Origin: Salipiger pallidus
GTDB lineage: Bacteria; Pseudomonadota; Alphaproteobacteria; Rhodobacterales; Rhodobacteraceae
Direction: 5' to 3'
DNA length: 64,000 nucleotides
NCBI RefSeq assembly: GCF_014643635.1
Contig: NZ_BMJV01000001.1
Span: forward strand, 1,094,830 to 1,158,829
Part shown: positions 18,174 to 26,899 of the stretch, in pieces
Numbering within the stretch: the stretch's first letter is position 1
How the letters are laid out: each line of letters opens with the position of its first letter
Position numbers and translations under genes: made by a program
Notes under the pieces: model-generated
Databases searched by the model: none
The model's input: only the letters and a program-made list of their open reading frames with translations
Told to the model about the DNA's origin: nothing

Positions 18174-18465
18174 TCGCGGCCTGCGCGCGTGTCCTGTCCA
18201 CGCTCAGTATTGGCGCGGCTTGGCTCTAAGAAAGCGGCGCGCAGACGCTCCCAACCCGCCCGGATCCAAGGCGAAGCCGCCGCGTATCGCCGGCCTGCCC
18301 CTCGGGCTGGTGATTGTCTGACGCACGCGCCCTTTGTCGAGGTCTGTTGGATTTGGCCGGGATAAACCGAGATGTCCGGAGGCTCCTTTTCCATCCCGCG
18401 AACCGGCGATGCGTGGCTGGAATTTCTTGGCCTGCGAAGCGCCGCAAAACCTTGTCCCGAATATG
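18174..18465. other. Non-coding gap between two terminators
   Basis: Between the gatB terminator and the terminator of the opposing helicase gene there are about 290 bases in which no gene, RNA motif or repeat was recognised. Short reading frames here have no start signals or family resemblance. Confidence 0.6.
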
Positions 18466-18497
18466 AAAAGCTCCGCCCGAGAGGTCTCGGGCGGAGC
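18466..18497 (-). terminator. Intrinsic terminator of the DEAD-box helicase gene
   Basis: GCTCCGCCCGAGA (18470-18482) pairs perfectly with TCTCGGGCGGAGC (18485-18497); on the minus strand the stem is followed by TTTTC. It is about 50 bases beyond the helicase stop. Confidence 0.88.
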
Positions 18498-18548
18498 GAT
18501 CATGTTCTGTAGCATGAGTGTCAGATGATGTGACGGCTCTGGCTAACC

Positions 18549-19904
18549 TCAGGCCGCGCGCCGACGGCGACGCTGTCCTTGGCCAGCATTGCCACCGCCG
18601 GGCTTGCCGTGTGCTTCGTGCTTGGGACCGGCAGGCTTGCCGCCACGGCCACCGCCGCCGCCGCCGCCACGGGGACCACCGCGGCCACGGCCGCCGCCAC
18701 CACCACCGCCACCGCCGCCGCGACGACGACGGGCACCGCCACCACCTTCGGTCAGCGCAGCGGGCGCTTCACCAGAGGCCACGGGGATGTCGATCTTCAT
18801 CAGGCGCTGGATCTGGCGCAGCAGGTCCGCTTCGTCGTCGTCACAGAAGGCGATCGCCTCGCCTTCACGGCCTGCGCGGGCGGTCCGCCCGATGCGGTGA
18901 ACATAGTTGTCCGGCACTTCGGGCAGGTCGTAGTTGACCACGTAGGCAACGCCCGGGATGTCGATCCCGCGCGCCGCCACGTCGGTGGCCACCAGCACGT
19001 TGATGTCACCGTCACGGAAGGCCTTGATGGCACGGTCGCGCTGGCCTTGCGATTTGTTGCCGTGGATCGAGGCGGCGTTGAACCCGTCTGCCACGAGGCC
19101 CTTCATCAGACGCTCGGCGCCGTGCTTGGTGCGCGAGAAAACCAGCGTCAGCGCGCCCATGTCCGCCCGCAGCACTTCGCGCAGCTTGGCCGGTTTCGCG
19201 GCCTTGTCGACGAAGTGCACCGACTGGGTGATCTTGTCAGCGGCCTTGCCCGGAGGCGACACCTGCACCTTGCGCGGGTTGGTCAGGTAGGCGGCGGACA
19301 GCTCTTCCATCTGCTTGGACATGGTGGCCGAAAACAGCATGGTCTGGCGCGGCGTGCCCAGCTGCGGCGCGATGCGGCGCAGCGCGTGGATGAAGCCGAG
19401 GTCGAGCATCTGGTCCGCTTCGTCCAGCACCAGCTGGCGCACGGTCGAAAGGTCAATGGCCTTGCGGTCCATCAGGTCGATAAGACGACCGGGCGTCGCA
19501 ATGACGATGTCGGTGCCACGGGCAAGGAAGTTGATCTGCCGGTTGATGGACTGACCACCGACCACGGTGCCGACGCGCAGCTTGGTGCCTTCGGTCAGCA
19601 CCTTGAGGTTGTCGGCGATCTGGTTGACCAGCTCGCGGGTGGGGGCAAGGACCAGCGCCTTGACGGTCTTGGGCGCGGGTTTGCCCGGCTGGGCCAGCAG
19701 GCCATCAATCAGCGGCAGGCCAAAGGCCAGCGTCTTGCCAGTGCCGGTCTGGGCAAGACCCATGACGTCATGGCCTTCCAGCGCAAGCGGGATCGCGGCG
19801 TTCTGGATCGGTGTGGGTTCGGTAAAGCCGTTGCGCTTGAGTGCCTCGGCGAGGGTCGGCGCGAGGCCGAGCATGTCAAAATCGAACAAGTGGTATCCTG
19901 TCAT
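18549..19904 (-). CDS. rhlE: DEAD-box RNA helicase, RhlE-like
   Basis: A 451-residue DEAD-box ATPase. The Q motif is GFTEPTPIQ; motif I AQTGTGKT is at about residues 51-58; motif II DEAD at about 161-164; motif III SAT at about 192-194; and motif VI HRIGRTARAG. The C-terminal ~60 residues are a Gly/Arg-rich low-complexity tail (RGG-type) expected to bind RNA. It likely remodels rRNA or mRNA in ribosome assembly or RNA turnover. RhlE-type is inferred from size and tail. A possible promoter about 250 bases upstream implies a long 5' untranslated leader. Confidence 0.92.
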   Translation of the reverse strand: MTGYHLFDFDMLGLAPTLAEALKRNGFTEPTPIQNAAIPLALEGHDVMGLAQTGTGKTLAFGLPLIDGLLAQPGKPAPKTVKALVLAPTRELVNQIADNLKVLTEGTKLRVGTVVGGQSINRQINFLARGTDIVIATPGRLIDLMDRKAIDLSTVRQLVLDEADQMLDLGFIHALRRIAPQLGTPRQTMLFSATMSKQMEELSAAYLTNPRKVQVSPPGKAADKITQSVHFVDKAAKPAKLREVLRADMGALTLVFSRTKHGAERLMKGLVADGFNAASIHGNKSQGQRDRAIKAFRDGDINVLVATDVAARGIDIPGVAYVVNYDLPEVPDNYVHRIGRTARAGREGEAIAFCDDDEADLLRQIQRLMKIDIPVASGEAPAALTEGGGGARRRRGGGGGGGGGGRGRGGPRGGGGGGGRGGKPAGPKHEAHGKPGGGNAGQGQRRRRRAA

Positions 19905-20160
19905 GGGCCGCGTCCATCACGGACGTCGGCCATGGGACCAGCCGCCCCGGATGGGCGACATGGCGAGGGTGAGCTGCAGCCTCGGGACGGGCGGGCGTGT
20001 CCCGCGGCGTCCGGCCGAAGCGATCAGAACCCTGCGTGAATGGGAACCGTGAAGGTGCAACGCTGATGAGCCCTCGGTGAGACGCCGTCCATGACATCGG
20101 TCAGGGGCAGGCAGAAAGACAGGCTCGGCTAACTCACGCGGCAGCGCAACGTCAGGGCTG
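19905..20160 (-). other. Probable long 5' leader of the helicase gene
   Basis: About 250 bases between the helicase ATG and its likely promoter contain no gene. Long leaders are common for DEAD-box helicases that control their own mRNA (established for some family members); any structure here was not worked out. Confidence 0.4.
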
Positions 20161-20189
20161 CAGATGGTGCATTTTCCGGCATTTGTCAA
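20161..20189 (-). promoter_or_regulatory. Possible sigma70 promoter of the helicase gene
   Basis: On the minus strand a perfect TTGACA (20184-20189), a 17-base spacer and CATCTG as a weak -10 (20161-20166). Only the -35 is convincing. Confidence 0.4.
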
Positions 20190-20277
20190 GCACGGCGCAA
20201 CTCTGCCGGGCGTATCGACAAGCCCCACGGCGCGCCCTACCCTTCCAGCATCTGCCCGAGCCCCAAGGAGACGACCC

Positions 20278-21318
20278 GTGCGCTGCTTCTTCGCCCCGGA
20301 AACCGACCTGCATGACCCGATCTTCCGTCTGACCCACGGCACGGTCCAGCAGAATGCCGAACGCCCCGAGCGAGCCCGACTGCTGAAGGACGCGCTGGCA
20401 CAGATGGGCTTTCGGACCGAAGAGCCGCCCGAAGCGCCGCGCTCGGCCCTCGAGGCGGTGCACACGCCGCAGTTCCTCGATTTCCTAGAGACCGCGTGGG
20501 AGCAGTGGCAAGCCTTGCCCGGAGCCGGGCCAGAGGTGGTGCCCAACGTCTTCCCGGCGCGCCCGCCAATGGGCGGCCCGGCCACCTACCCCGACAGCAT
20601 CGTTGCCCGTGCGGGCTGGCACATGGGCGACACCTCCGCCCCCATCGGCAAGCACAGCTGGAATGCCACCCGCCGCGCCGCCGATTGCGCCATCGCCGCC
20701 GCCGATGCCGTTTTGGAGGGCGACGCTGCGGCCTATGCGCTCTGCCGCCCCGCCGGGCATCACACCGGGCCAGAGACTGCCGCCGGGCATTGCCTCATCA
20801 ACAACTCCGCCGTGGCCGCTGCCCGGCTGCTGACCCGGGATGGCAAGGTGTCAACGCTGGACATCGACGTGCACCACGGCAACGGAACGCAGGCGATCTT
20901 CTACGAACGGGCTGACGTGCTGTGCGTGTCGATCCATGCGGACCCCGCCGACTACTACCCATTCTTTACCGGCCATGCGGACGAGACCGGCGGCGGCACG
21001 GGCGCCGGGGCAAACCTCAACATCCCCTTGCCGCGCAGCACCACCGACGCCGCGTGGCTGGCGGCGCTCCGGCAGGCGCTGGACGCGATCGACGCCTTCT
21101 CACCGGGGGCGCTCATGGTCAGCCTTGGGCTTGATGCGCATGAGAACGATCCGCTTCTGGGCATGAAGGTCACATGGGAGGGCTTTGAGGATGCGGGCCG
21201 GATGATCGCTGCCGCCCACTACCCCACGGTGCTCGTGCAGGAGGGAGGTTACCTGTCGGACGATCTGACCACCTCCTTGGTGTCCTTCCTGCGTGGTTTC
21301 GAGGCAGGGTTGACCTGA
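20278..21318 (+). CDS. Histone deacetylase-family / acetylpolyamine amidohydrolase-like protein
   Basis: A 346-residue arginase/deacetylase-fold protein. Zinc and catalytic residues are visible: RPAGHHTG (His pair), LDIDVHHGNGTQ (Asp and His zinc ligands), SIHADPADYYPFFTG, and LGLDAHENDPL (second Asp). These match the class II HDAC / acetylpolyamine amidohydrolase group, which removes acetyl groups from polyamines or small acetyl-amides. The GTG start at 20278 is supported by AAGGAG seven bases upstream and by family length; upstream in-frame ATG would add low-quality sequence. The next gene is a class III aminotransferase, as is common in polyamine degradation loci. Confidence 0.85.
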   Translation: MRCFFAPETDLHDPIFRLTHGTVQQNAERPERARLLKDALAQMGFRTEEPPEAPRSALEAVHTPQFLDFLETAWEQWQALPGAGPEVVPNVFPARPPMGGPATYPDSIVARAGWHMGDTSAPIGKHSWNATRRAADCAIAAADAVLEGDAAAYALCRPAGHHTGPETAAGHCLINNSAVAAARLLTRDGKVSTLDIDVHHGNGTQAIFYERADVLCVSIHADPADYYPFFTGHADETGGGTGAGANLNIPLPRSTTDAAWLAALRQALDAIDAFSPGALMVSLGLDAHENDPLLGMKVTWEGFEDAGRMIAAAHYPTVLVQEGGYLSDDLTTSLVSFLRGFEAGLT

Positions 21319-21450
21319 ACCGCCCGCGGCGGGAATTTGATCAAATTTGGGACGTGACGCAAAAGTGGCGCTGGCCTAGAGTGGCACACAAGTGGCGAGG
21401 GCCCGCGGCCCTGCGCCCCGAATCGTCCTTCCAACGCCAAGGAGCCCCCG

Positions 21451-22827
21451 ATGAACACGCGCCCCAATTCGCTGCACGCCGCCGACATTGCGCATTCCAT
21501 GCACCCCTACACCAACATGCGCCTGCACGAGGAAAAGGGTCCGATGATCATGACCCATGGGGATGGCGCGCGGGTCTACGACAGCGAGGGCAAAGAATAC
21601 ATCGAGGCGCTGGCGGGGCTGTGGTCCGTGGCCGTGGGCTTTTCCGAAACCCGTCTGGCGGATGCCGCCTACGAGCAACTCAAGAAGCTGCCCTACTACC
21701 ACACCTTCGCCCACAAGTCGCACGAGCCGTCGATCCGGCTGGCCGAGAAGCTGGTCGAGATGACCCCCGAGGGGCTCAACCGCGTATTCTTCACCAACTC
21801 CGGGTCCGAGGCCAATGATACCGTGGTCAAGATGGCCTGGTTCCTCAACAACGGGCTGGGCCGCCCCGAGAAGAAGAAGTTCCTTGCCCGCACCAAGGGC
21901 TATCACGGCATCACCATCGCGTCGGGCTCGCTGACCGGGCTGGCGGGCAACCACACGGATTTCGACCTGCCGGCGATTCCGGTGACGCACCTCACCACCC
22001 CCTCCTACTGGCGCTACTCCAACGAGGGTGAAACCGAGGCCGAGTTCACCGCCCGCCTGCTGAAAGAGCTTGAGGACACCATCATCTCCGAAGGCCCCGA
22101 GACCATCGCCGGCTTCATCGGCGAGCCCGTGATGGGCGCCGGCGGCGTGATGACCCCGCCCGAGGGGTACTGGCCCGGCGTGGCCGAGATCTGCGCCAAG
22201 TACGACATCCTTCTGGTGGCCGACGAGGTCATCAACGGCTTTGGCCGCACCGGTGCGCGCTGGGGCTGCGAGAAATACGGGTTCACGCCAGACATCCTTG
22301 TCACCTCGAAGCAGCTGACCTCGTCCTACATGCCGCTTGCTGCCATCGTGGTGAACGACAAGGTCTACAACGCCATTGCCGATAACACCGCCAAGCTGGG
22401 CACCTTCGGCCACGGCTTCACCGGCTCGGGGCACCCGGTGGCCTGCGCCGTCGGGCTCGAGAACCTTGCGATCATCGAAGAGCAGGATCTCATGGGCAAC
22501 GCCGAGCGGCTGGCGCCGCTGCTGCAGGATGGGCTGCGCCAGTTCGCCGATCACCCGCTTGTGGGCGAGGTGCGCGGCACCGGCCTGATCGCCGGGGTGG
22601 AATTCGCCAAGGATGGCCGGGAATCGTTTACCCCCGCCGGGTCCATGGCCCCCAAGGTCGTGGCGTTCTGCGCCGAAGAGGGCCTGATCGTGCGCGCGGT
22701 CTATGAGACTGTCGCCTTCTGCCCGCCGCTGATCGTCACCGAAGAGGACATCACCGAGATCGTCGCCCGCTTTGGCCGCGCGCTCGACAAGGCGCTGGAC
22801 TGGGCGAAGGCCGAAGGTCTCGTATAA
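21451..22827 (+). CDS. Class III (omega) aminotransferase
   Basis: A 458-residue PLP-dependent aminotransferase. The PLP-binding region [15 protein letters not shown], the Asp of [15 protein letters not shown] (about residue 258) and the Schiff-base lysine in [12 protein letters not shown] (about residue 287) are present. This subgroup transfers amino groups from diamines, taurine or beta-alanine-type donors to pyruvate. Its position 132 bases after an acetylpolyamine amidohydrolase-like gene suggests a deacetylated polyamine such as putrescine as donor; that is inference. AAGGAG precedes the ATG. Confidence 0.88.
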   Translation: MNTRPNSLHAADIAHSMHPYTNMRLHEEKGPMIMTHGDGARVYDSEGKEYIEALAGLWSVAVGFSETRLADAAYEQLKKLPYYHTFAHKSHEPSIRLAEKLVEMTPEGLNRVFFTNSGSEANDTVVKMAWFLNNGLGRPEKKKFLARTKGYHGITIASGSLTGLAGNHTDFDLPAIPVTHLTTPSYWRYSNEGETEAEFTARLLKELEDTIISEGPETIAGFIGEPVMGAGGVMTPPEGYWPGVAEICAKYDILLVADEVINGFGRTGARWGCEKYGFTPDILVTSKQLTSSYMPLAAIVVNDKVYNAIADNTAKLGTFGHGFTGSGHPVACAVGLENLAIIEEQDLMGNAERLAPLLQDGLRQFADHPLVGEVRGTGLIAGVEFAKDGRESFTPAGSMAPKVVAFCAEEGLIVRAVYETVAFCPPLIVTEEDITEIVARFGRALDKALDWAKAEGLV

Positions 22828-23035
22828 GGCCCTTGCCACCGCGAACCATCTGAAATCACCGCGCCCCGCCCCACCCGGCGGGGCGCGGTTGCTTTGTGCT
22901 CCGGGCCGGCGAAGCGGTACTGTGCCACTCGCCGGGCGCGATACTGCGGCAGGCTTGCGACACCGCGCCGGGCCGGGGCCTTTCGGCGGGTTCCCCTCCC
23001 TTCCCATCGGCGGGAATCCGCGCCATAAGCAGGCC

Positions 23036-23794
23036 ATGCTCAAGACCCGTATCATCCCCTGTCTCGATGTCGCCGATGGCCGTGTGGTCAAGGGCGTGAA
23101 TTTCGTCGACCTGCGCGATGCGGGCGATCCCGTCGATGCCGCCCGCGCCTACGATGCGGCGGGCGCCGACGAGATCACCTTTCTCGACATCCATGCCACG
23201 CATGAAAACAGGGGGACCATGTTCGACGTGGTCACCCGCACTGCCGAGCAATGCTTCATCCCGCTTACGGTCGGTGGAGGTGTTCGCACGGTGGCCGATG
23301 TTCGCGCCCTCCTGCTCGCGGGCGCGGACAAGGTCTCGTTCAACTCCGCCGCCGTGGCCAACCCCGACGTGGTGGCCGAGGCGGCGGACCATTTCGGCTC
23401 GCAATGCATCGTGGTGGCGATCGACGCCAAGACGGTCGAGCCGGGCCGCTGGGAGATCTTCACCCATGGCGGCCGCAAGCCCACGGGCATCGACGCGGTG
23501 GAGTTCGCCCGAACCGTGGCCGCGAAGGGCGCGGGCGAAATCCTGCTGACTTCGATGGACCGCGACGGTACCAAATCGGGCTTCAACATCCCCCTCATCC
23601 GCGCCATCGCCGATGCGGTGGACGTGCCGGTGATCGCCTCAGGGGGGGTCGGCACTCTGGATCATCTGGTCGAGGGCGTGACCGAGGGGCATGCCTCGGC
23701 GGTGCTGGCCGCCTCCATCTTCCATTTCGGCGAATTCACCGTGCAGCAGGCCAAGCAGCACATGGCGACCGCCGGCATTCCGGTGAGGCTCTGA
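23036..23794 (+). CDS. hisF: Imidazole glycerol phosphate synthase cyclase subunit
   Basis: A 252-residue TIM-barrel HisF. The start [20 protein letters not shown] and the half-barrel phosphate sites ([15 protein letters not shown] and [11 protein letters not shown]) are diagnostic; catalytic Asp residues lie in CLDV and [10 protein letters not shown]. With HisH it makes imidazole glycerol phosphate and AICAR in histidine synthesis. It overlaps hisE by one base (TGATG). hisB, hisH and hisA, which commonly precede hisF, are absent immediately upstream. Confidence 0.96.
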   Translation: MLKTRIIPCLDVADGRVVKGVNFVDLRDAGDPVDAARAYDAAGADEITFLDIHATHENRGTMFDVVTRTAEQCFIPLTVGGGVRTVADVRALLLAGADKVSFNSAAVANPDVVAEAADHFGSQCIVVAIDAKTVEPGRWEIFTHGGRKPTGIDAVEFARTVAAKGAGEILLTSMDRDGTKSGFNIPLIRAIADAVDVPVIASGGVGTLDHLVEGVTEGHASAVLAASIFHFGEFTVQQAKQHMATAGIPVRL

Positions 23795-24105
23795 TGACGC
23801 TTGAAGAACTTGAAGCAGTGGTCGCAGCGCGGGCCGAGGCGTCGCCGGACGACAGCTGGACCGCCAAGCTGCTGGCCAAGGGCCCCGAGAAATGCGCCGA
23901 GAAGTTCGGTGAAGAGGCCATCGAGGCCATCATCGAGGCGGTGAAAGGCGACACGGACAAGCTGGCGTCCGAAGGGGCGGATGTCTTGTTCCATTTTCTC
24001 GTGATGCTGAAGGCGCGCGGTGTGCCGCTTTCGGATGTCATGAACGAGCTCGCGCGGCGGCAGGGCCAATCCGGTCTTGCCGAGAAAGCCTCGCGGCGGG
24101 GTTGA
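23794..24105 (+). CDS. hisE: Phosphoribosyl-ATP pyrophosphatase
   Basis: A 103-residue all-alpha NTP-pyrophosphohydrolase. The segments [34 protein letters not shown] and [14 protein letters not shown] carry the acidic metal-binding residues of HisE. It hydrolyses phosphoribosyl-ATP, the second step of histidine synthesis. The start overlaps the hisF stop, so the two are coupled. HisI is not fused. Confidence 0.95.
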   Translation: MTLEELEAVVAARAEASPDDSWTAKLLAKGPEKCAEKFGEEAIEAIIEAVKGDTDKLASEGADVLFHFLVMLKARGVPLSDVMNELARRQGQSGLAEKASRRG

Positions 24106-24133
24106 GGCCGCCGCGGGCAGGTGGGGGTGGAGT

Positions 24134-24196
24134 GGGGGCTCTGCCCCCGCCCGCCTTGCGGCGGTCTCCCCCGGGATATTTTCCGGTCAAAGGAAA
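24134..24196 (+). repeat. Dispersed intergenic repeat, copy A
   Basis: Order of elements: GGGGGCTCTGCCCCC, a GC-rich mini-hairpin (GCCTTGCGGC), TCCCCCGGGATATTTT and GGTCAAAGGAAA. The same order recurs at 33.9, 46.4 and 54.9 kb. It lies between hisE and lspA, both on the plus strand. Confidence 0.85.
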
Positions 24197-24295
24197 ACCA
24201 GGGAACTCCCGGTGATCTCGTGAACCGGGGCGGGTTTCCAACCGGCGGTCCTGCGGATAGGACTTGCGCAACGACAGTCAGGCAGGAGCAGGACC

Positions 24296-24784
24296 ATGCG
24301 GCTTATGGTATGGGTGGCGGCGATCACGCTGGTGATCGATCAGCTGAGCAAGTGGCTTGTGGTCCACGTGATGGCGCTGGACACGCGGCTGGCCATTGAC
24401 GTGCTGCCACCGGTGCTGAATTTCCGCATGGCGTGGAATTACGGTGTCAACTTCGGCCTATTCGGGGGCGGATCGGGCGCGACGCGCTGGGTGCTGATCT
24501 CGGTGGCGCTGGGAATCGTGCTGGTGGTGCTGGTCTGGCTGCGGCGTGATCCGCCCGGACGCATGGGTATGGCGGCCGCCGGGCTGCTGGTGGGCGGCGC
24601 CATCGGCAATGTGATTGACCGGCTGCTGTATGGCGCGGTGGCGGATTTCCTCAACATGTCGTGCTGTGGCATCGACAATCCCTTCGCCTTCAACGTCGCC
24701 GACATCGCGATCTTTGCCGGGGCGGCGGGCCTTGTTCTGGCGCCGGGGCGGCAGGATGGAAAGCGCTTGAAAAAGGGCGCGTGA
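24296..24784 (+). CDS. lspA: Prolipoprotein signal peptidase (signal peptidase II)
   Basis: A 162-residue membrane protease with four hydrophobic helices. Catalytic Asp residues are in GGAIGNVIDRLLYGAVADFL and FNVADIAIFAGA, the two conserved blocks; NFRMAWNYGVNFGLF is the conserved periplasmic loop. It cleaves the signal peptide of diacylglyceryl-modified prolipoproteins at the inner membrane. CAGGAG precedes the ATG. It is followed by a lipoprotein gene, a natural substrate, 52 bases later. Confidence 0.95.
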   Translation: MRLMVWVAAITLVIDQLSKWLVVHVMALDTRLAIDVLPPVLNFRMAWNYGVNFGLFGGGSGATRWVLISVALGIVLVVLVWLRRDPPGRMGMAAAGLLVGGAIGNVIDRLLYGAVADFLNMSCCGIDNPFAFNVADIAIFAGAAGLVLAPGRQDGKRLKKGA

Positions 24785-24836
24785 CGCCACCGCGACAATG
24801 AGTTAAGCAGGGCTGGAAACGAACCGGAGGGTGGTA

Positions 24837-25358
24837 ATGAGGCTGTCGCACGCCGTTCTGAGCTTGGGTCTTATGGGGCTTGCCGCGTGTTCGGGTCGCG
24901 AGGACGGGCCGCGTCTGCACTATCTCAAGACCAACAGCGGCACCCCCGAAGAGTTTGCCATCGTGCCCAACAAGGCGCTGCAATCTCCGCCCGATTACAA
25001 CACCCTGCCTGCCCCCACGCCGGGCAGTGCCAACCGCACCGACCAGACGCCCGAGGCGGATGCCGTGGCCGCGCTTGGCGGCAACCCGGCACGCCTGTCC
25101 GAGGCCGGCACCCCCGGCCAGGGCGCCCTGGTGAACCGGGCCTCGCGCTTTGGCCGCGATCCGCAGATCCGCGAGCAGCTGGCCGCCGAGGATGGCGCCT
25201 TCCGCCGCCGCAAGGCGATCTTCAACTGGAAGATCGTTCCCGAGGACCAATATTACGATGCCTATCGCCGCGAATGGCTCGATGCGCGCGGAGCCCTTGA
25301 CGCGTGGCGCCGAGCCGGTGTGAGGACGCCGTCCGCCCCACCGGAAGGCTACGAGTAA
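24837..25358 (+). CDS. DUF3035 lipoprotein, BamF-like outer-membrane assembly component
   Basis: A 173-residue lipoprotein with a lipobox LMGLAACSG (Cys at about residue 19). The rest is soluble with Pro-rich conserved patches (NSGTPEEFAIVPNKAL, LQSPPDYNTLPAPTPG), the pattern of the alphaproteobacterial DUF3035/BamF family of the BAM outer-membrane protein assembly complex. ATG at 24837 chosen by GGAGG 6 bases upstream; a GTG two codons earlier is less likely. The gene lies downstream of lspA and upstream of a secreted peptidase pair. Confidence 0.75.
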   Translation: MRLSHAVLSLGLMGLAACSGREDGPRLHYLKTNSGTPEEFAIVPNKALQSPPDYNTLPAPTPGSANRTDQTPEADAVAALGGNPARLSEAGTPGQGALVNRASRFGRDPQIREQLAAEDGAFRRRKAIFNWKIVPEDQYYDAYRREWLDARGALDAWRRAGVRTPSAPPEGYE

Positions 25359-25383
25359 GCCCTTGGCATTGTTGACTTCAGAG

Positions 25384-25411
25384 CACGCCCGGCATGAACA
25401 TGTCGGGCGTT
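25384..25411. terminator. Hairpin after the DUF3035 gene
   Basis: ACGCCCGGCATG pairs with CATGTCGGGCGT around an AA loop with one mismatch. It has no strong T tract. It separates the lipoprotein gene from the M16 operon promoter. Confidence 0.55.
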
Positions 25412-25431
25412 CACGTTCCTGAAACCCTGCC

Positions 25432-25459
25432 TTGATTACATGCTGGCACAGCGTAGTCT
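25432..25459 (+). promoter_or_regulatory. Possible promoter of the M16 peptidase operon
   Basis: TTGATT, a 16-base spacer and TAGTCT, about 35 bases before the ATG of the first M16 gene and just downstream of the preceding hairpin. Match is moderate. Confidence 0.4.
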
Positions 25460-25492
25460 GATGGGACACGTAACAGCAACGGGGCACACCAG

Positions 25493-26899
25493 ATGAAACA
25501 GCTCGCCGCGGCCGTCGCCGTATTGTGCGCAGCCACCTTCCCGGCGCTTGCAGCCACGCAGATTGAAACAGCTGCGAACGGTGTCTCGACCTTCACCCTC
25601 GACAACGGGATGGAGGTCGTCGTGATCGAGGATCACCGTGCCCCCGTCGCCGTCCAGATGGTCTGGTATCGCGCAGGCGCCGCAGACGAGACGGCGGGCA
25701 CCTCCGGCATCGCGCACTTCCTTGAACACCTGATGTTCAAGGGCACCGACACGCTTGAGCCGGGCGAGTTCTCCAAAGTCGTGGCCCAGAACGGCGGGTC
25801 GGACAACGCCTTCACCTCCTGGGATCAGACCGCCTATTTCCAGCGAGTTGCCGCGGACCGGCTGGGGCTCATGATGGAGATGGAAGCAGACCGGATGGTT
25901 AATCTTCAGCTCGACGAGGGCGACATCGCCACCGAGCGTGACGTCATCATCGAAGAGCGCAACATGCGGATCGAGAATGATGCCGGCGCGCTGATGAACG
26001 AACAGCTGAATGCGGCGCAATTTCTCAACCACCGTTACGGCGTGCCGATCATCGGGTGGCGTCACGAGATGGTGACGCTTGATCTCGAGGATGCTTATGC
26101 ATTCTACAACCGCAATTACGCCCCCAACAATGCCATCCTGATCGTCGCCGGCGATGTCACCCCCGGCGAGGTGCAGGATCTTGCGGTGGAACATTACGGC
26201 CCGATCCCCGCCAACCCCGAGGTCGGCGCGCCGCGGTCGCGCCCGCAGGAGCCTCCGCAAACGGCCGAACGGCGCCTCGTGTTCCGCGATCCACGGGTGG
26301 CACAGCCCTATCTCATGCGCAGCTATCTTGCCCCGGAACGAGACCCGGGCGACCAGCGCGAAGCTGCAGCACTGGTGCTGCTCGACGAGCTGCTGAGCGG
26401 TGGCCAGAGTTCCGTGCTCAGCCAAGAGCTGCAGTTCGACCGGAAAGTCGCGCTCTATACCGCCAGTTTCTACAATGCGACGTCCTATGACGACACCAAG
26501 TTCGGGCTCGTGGTCGTGCCCACCGAAGGCACTTCTCTGTCCGATGCGGAGGCCGCGCTGGACGATGTTCTGGCCAAATTCATCGAGACCGGTGGCGACC
26601 CGGAACAGCTTGATCGGATCAAGTTCCAGCTGCGCGCCGAGGAAATCTATGAACGTGACAGCCCCAACGCCATTGCCCGCCGCTACGGCAGCGCCCTGAC
26701 CGCCGGTCTGACGCTGCAGGACATCCAAGAATGGCCGGACATCCTGCAATCGATCACCTCCGAAGAGATCGTCGCAGCGGCAGAACGGCTGTTTGATCGC
26801 AACAAATCCGTCACCGGGTACCTCGAACCCGTTGAGACCGCGCTTGAGACCGCGCCTGGGAACACCCCCGAAAACGCTCCCGAGGAGGTGCTTCAATGA
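25493..26899 (+). CDS. Secreted M16 zinc peptidase, catalytic subunit
   Basis: A 468-residue pitrilysin-family (M16B) protein. Signal peptide at residues 1-20 (ends PALAATQ). The inverted zinc motif HFLEH is at about residues 75-79 in IAHFLEHLMFKG, and the distal Glu in TERDVIIEERNMR. The Arg/Tyr C-terminal domain is complete. It should degrade peptides or process proteins in the periplasm. The stop overlaps the next gene's ATG (ATGA), so the two subunits are translationally coupled and probably form a heterodimer. Confidence 0.92.
   Translation: MKQLAAAVAVLCAATFPALAATQIETAANGVSTFTLDNGMEVVVIEDHRAPVAVQMVWYRAGAADETAGTSGIAHFLEHLMFKGTDTLEPGEFSKVVAQNGGSDNAFTSWDQTAYFQRVAADRLGLMMEMEADRMVNLQLDEGDIATERDVIIEERNMRIENDAGALMNEQLNAAQFLNHRYGVPIIGWRHEMVTLDLEDAYAFYNRNYAPNNAILIVAGDVTPGEVQDLAVEHYGPIPANPEVGAPRSRPQEPPQTAERRLVFRDPRVAQPYLMRSYLAPERDPGDQREAAALVLLDELLSGGQSSVLSQELQFDRKVALYTASFYNATSYDDTKFGLVVVPTEGTSLSDAEAALDDVLAKFIETGGDPEQLDRIKFQLRAEEIYERDSPNAIARRYGSALTAGLTLQDIQEWPDILQSITSEEIVAAAERLFDRNKSVTGYLEPVETALETAPGNTPENAPEEVLQ

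Noticed and set aside
16567..18201. A 544-residue minus-strand open frame opposite gatB
   Set aside because: Antisense shadow; His/Val-rich composition typical of such shadows.
18589..18760. Gly/Pro-rich repeats that looked like a tandem repeat array
   Set aside because: They encode the Gly/Arg-rich tail of the RNA helicase; the repetition comes from GGN/CGN codons.
21376..23091. A 571-residue minus-strand open frame opposite the aminotransferase
   Set aside because: Antisense shadow of a class III aminotransferase with catalytic residues on the plus strand.
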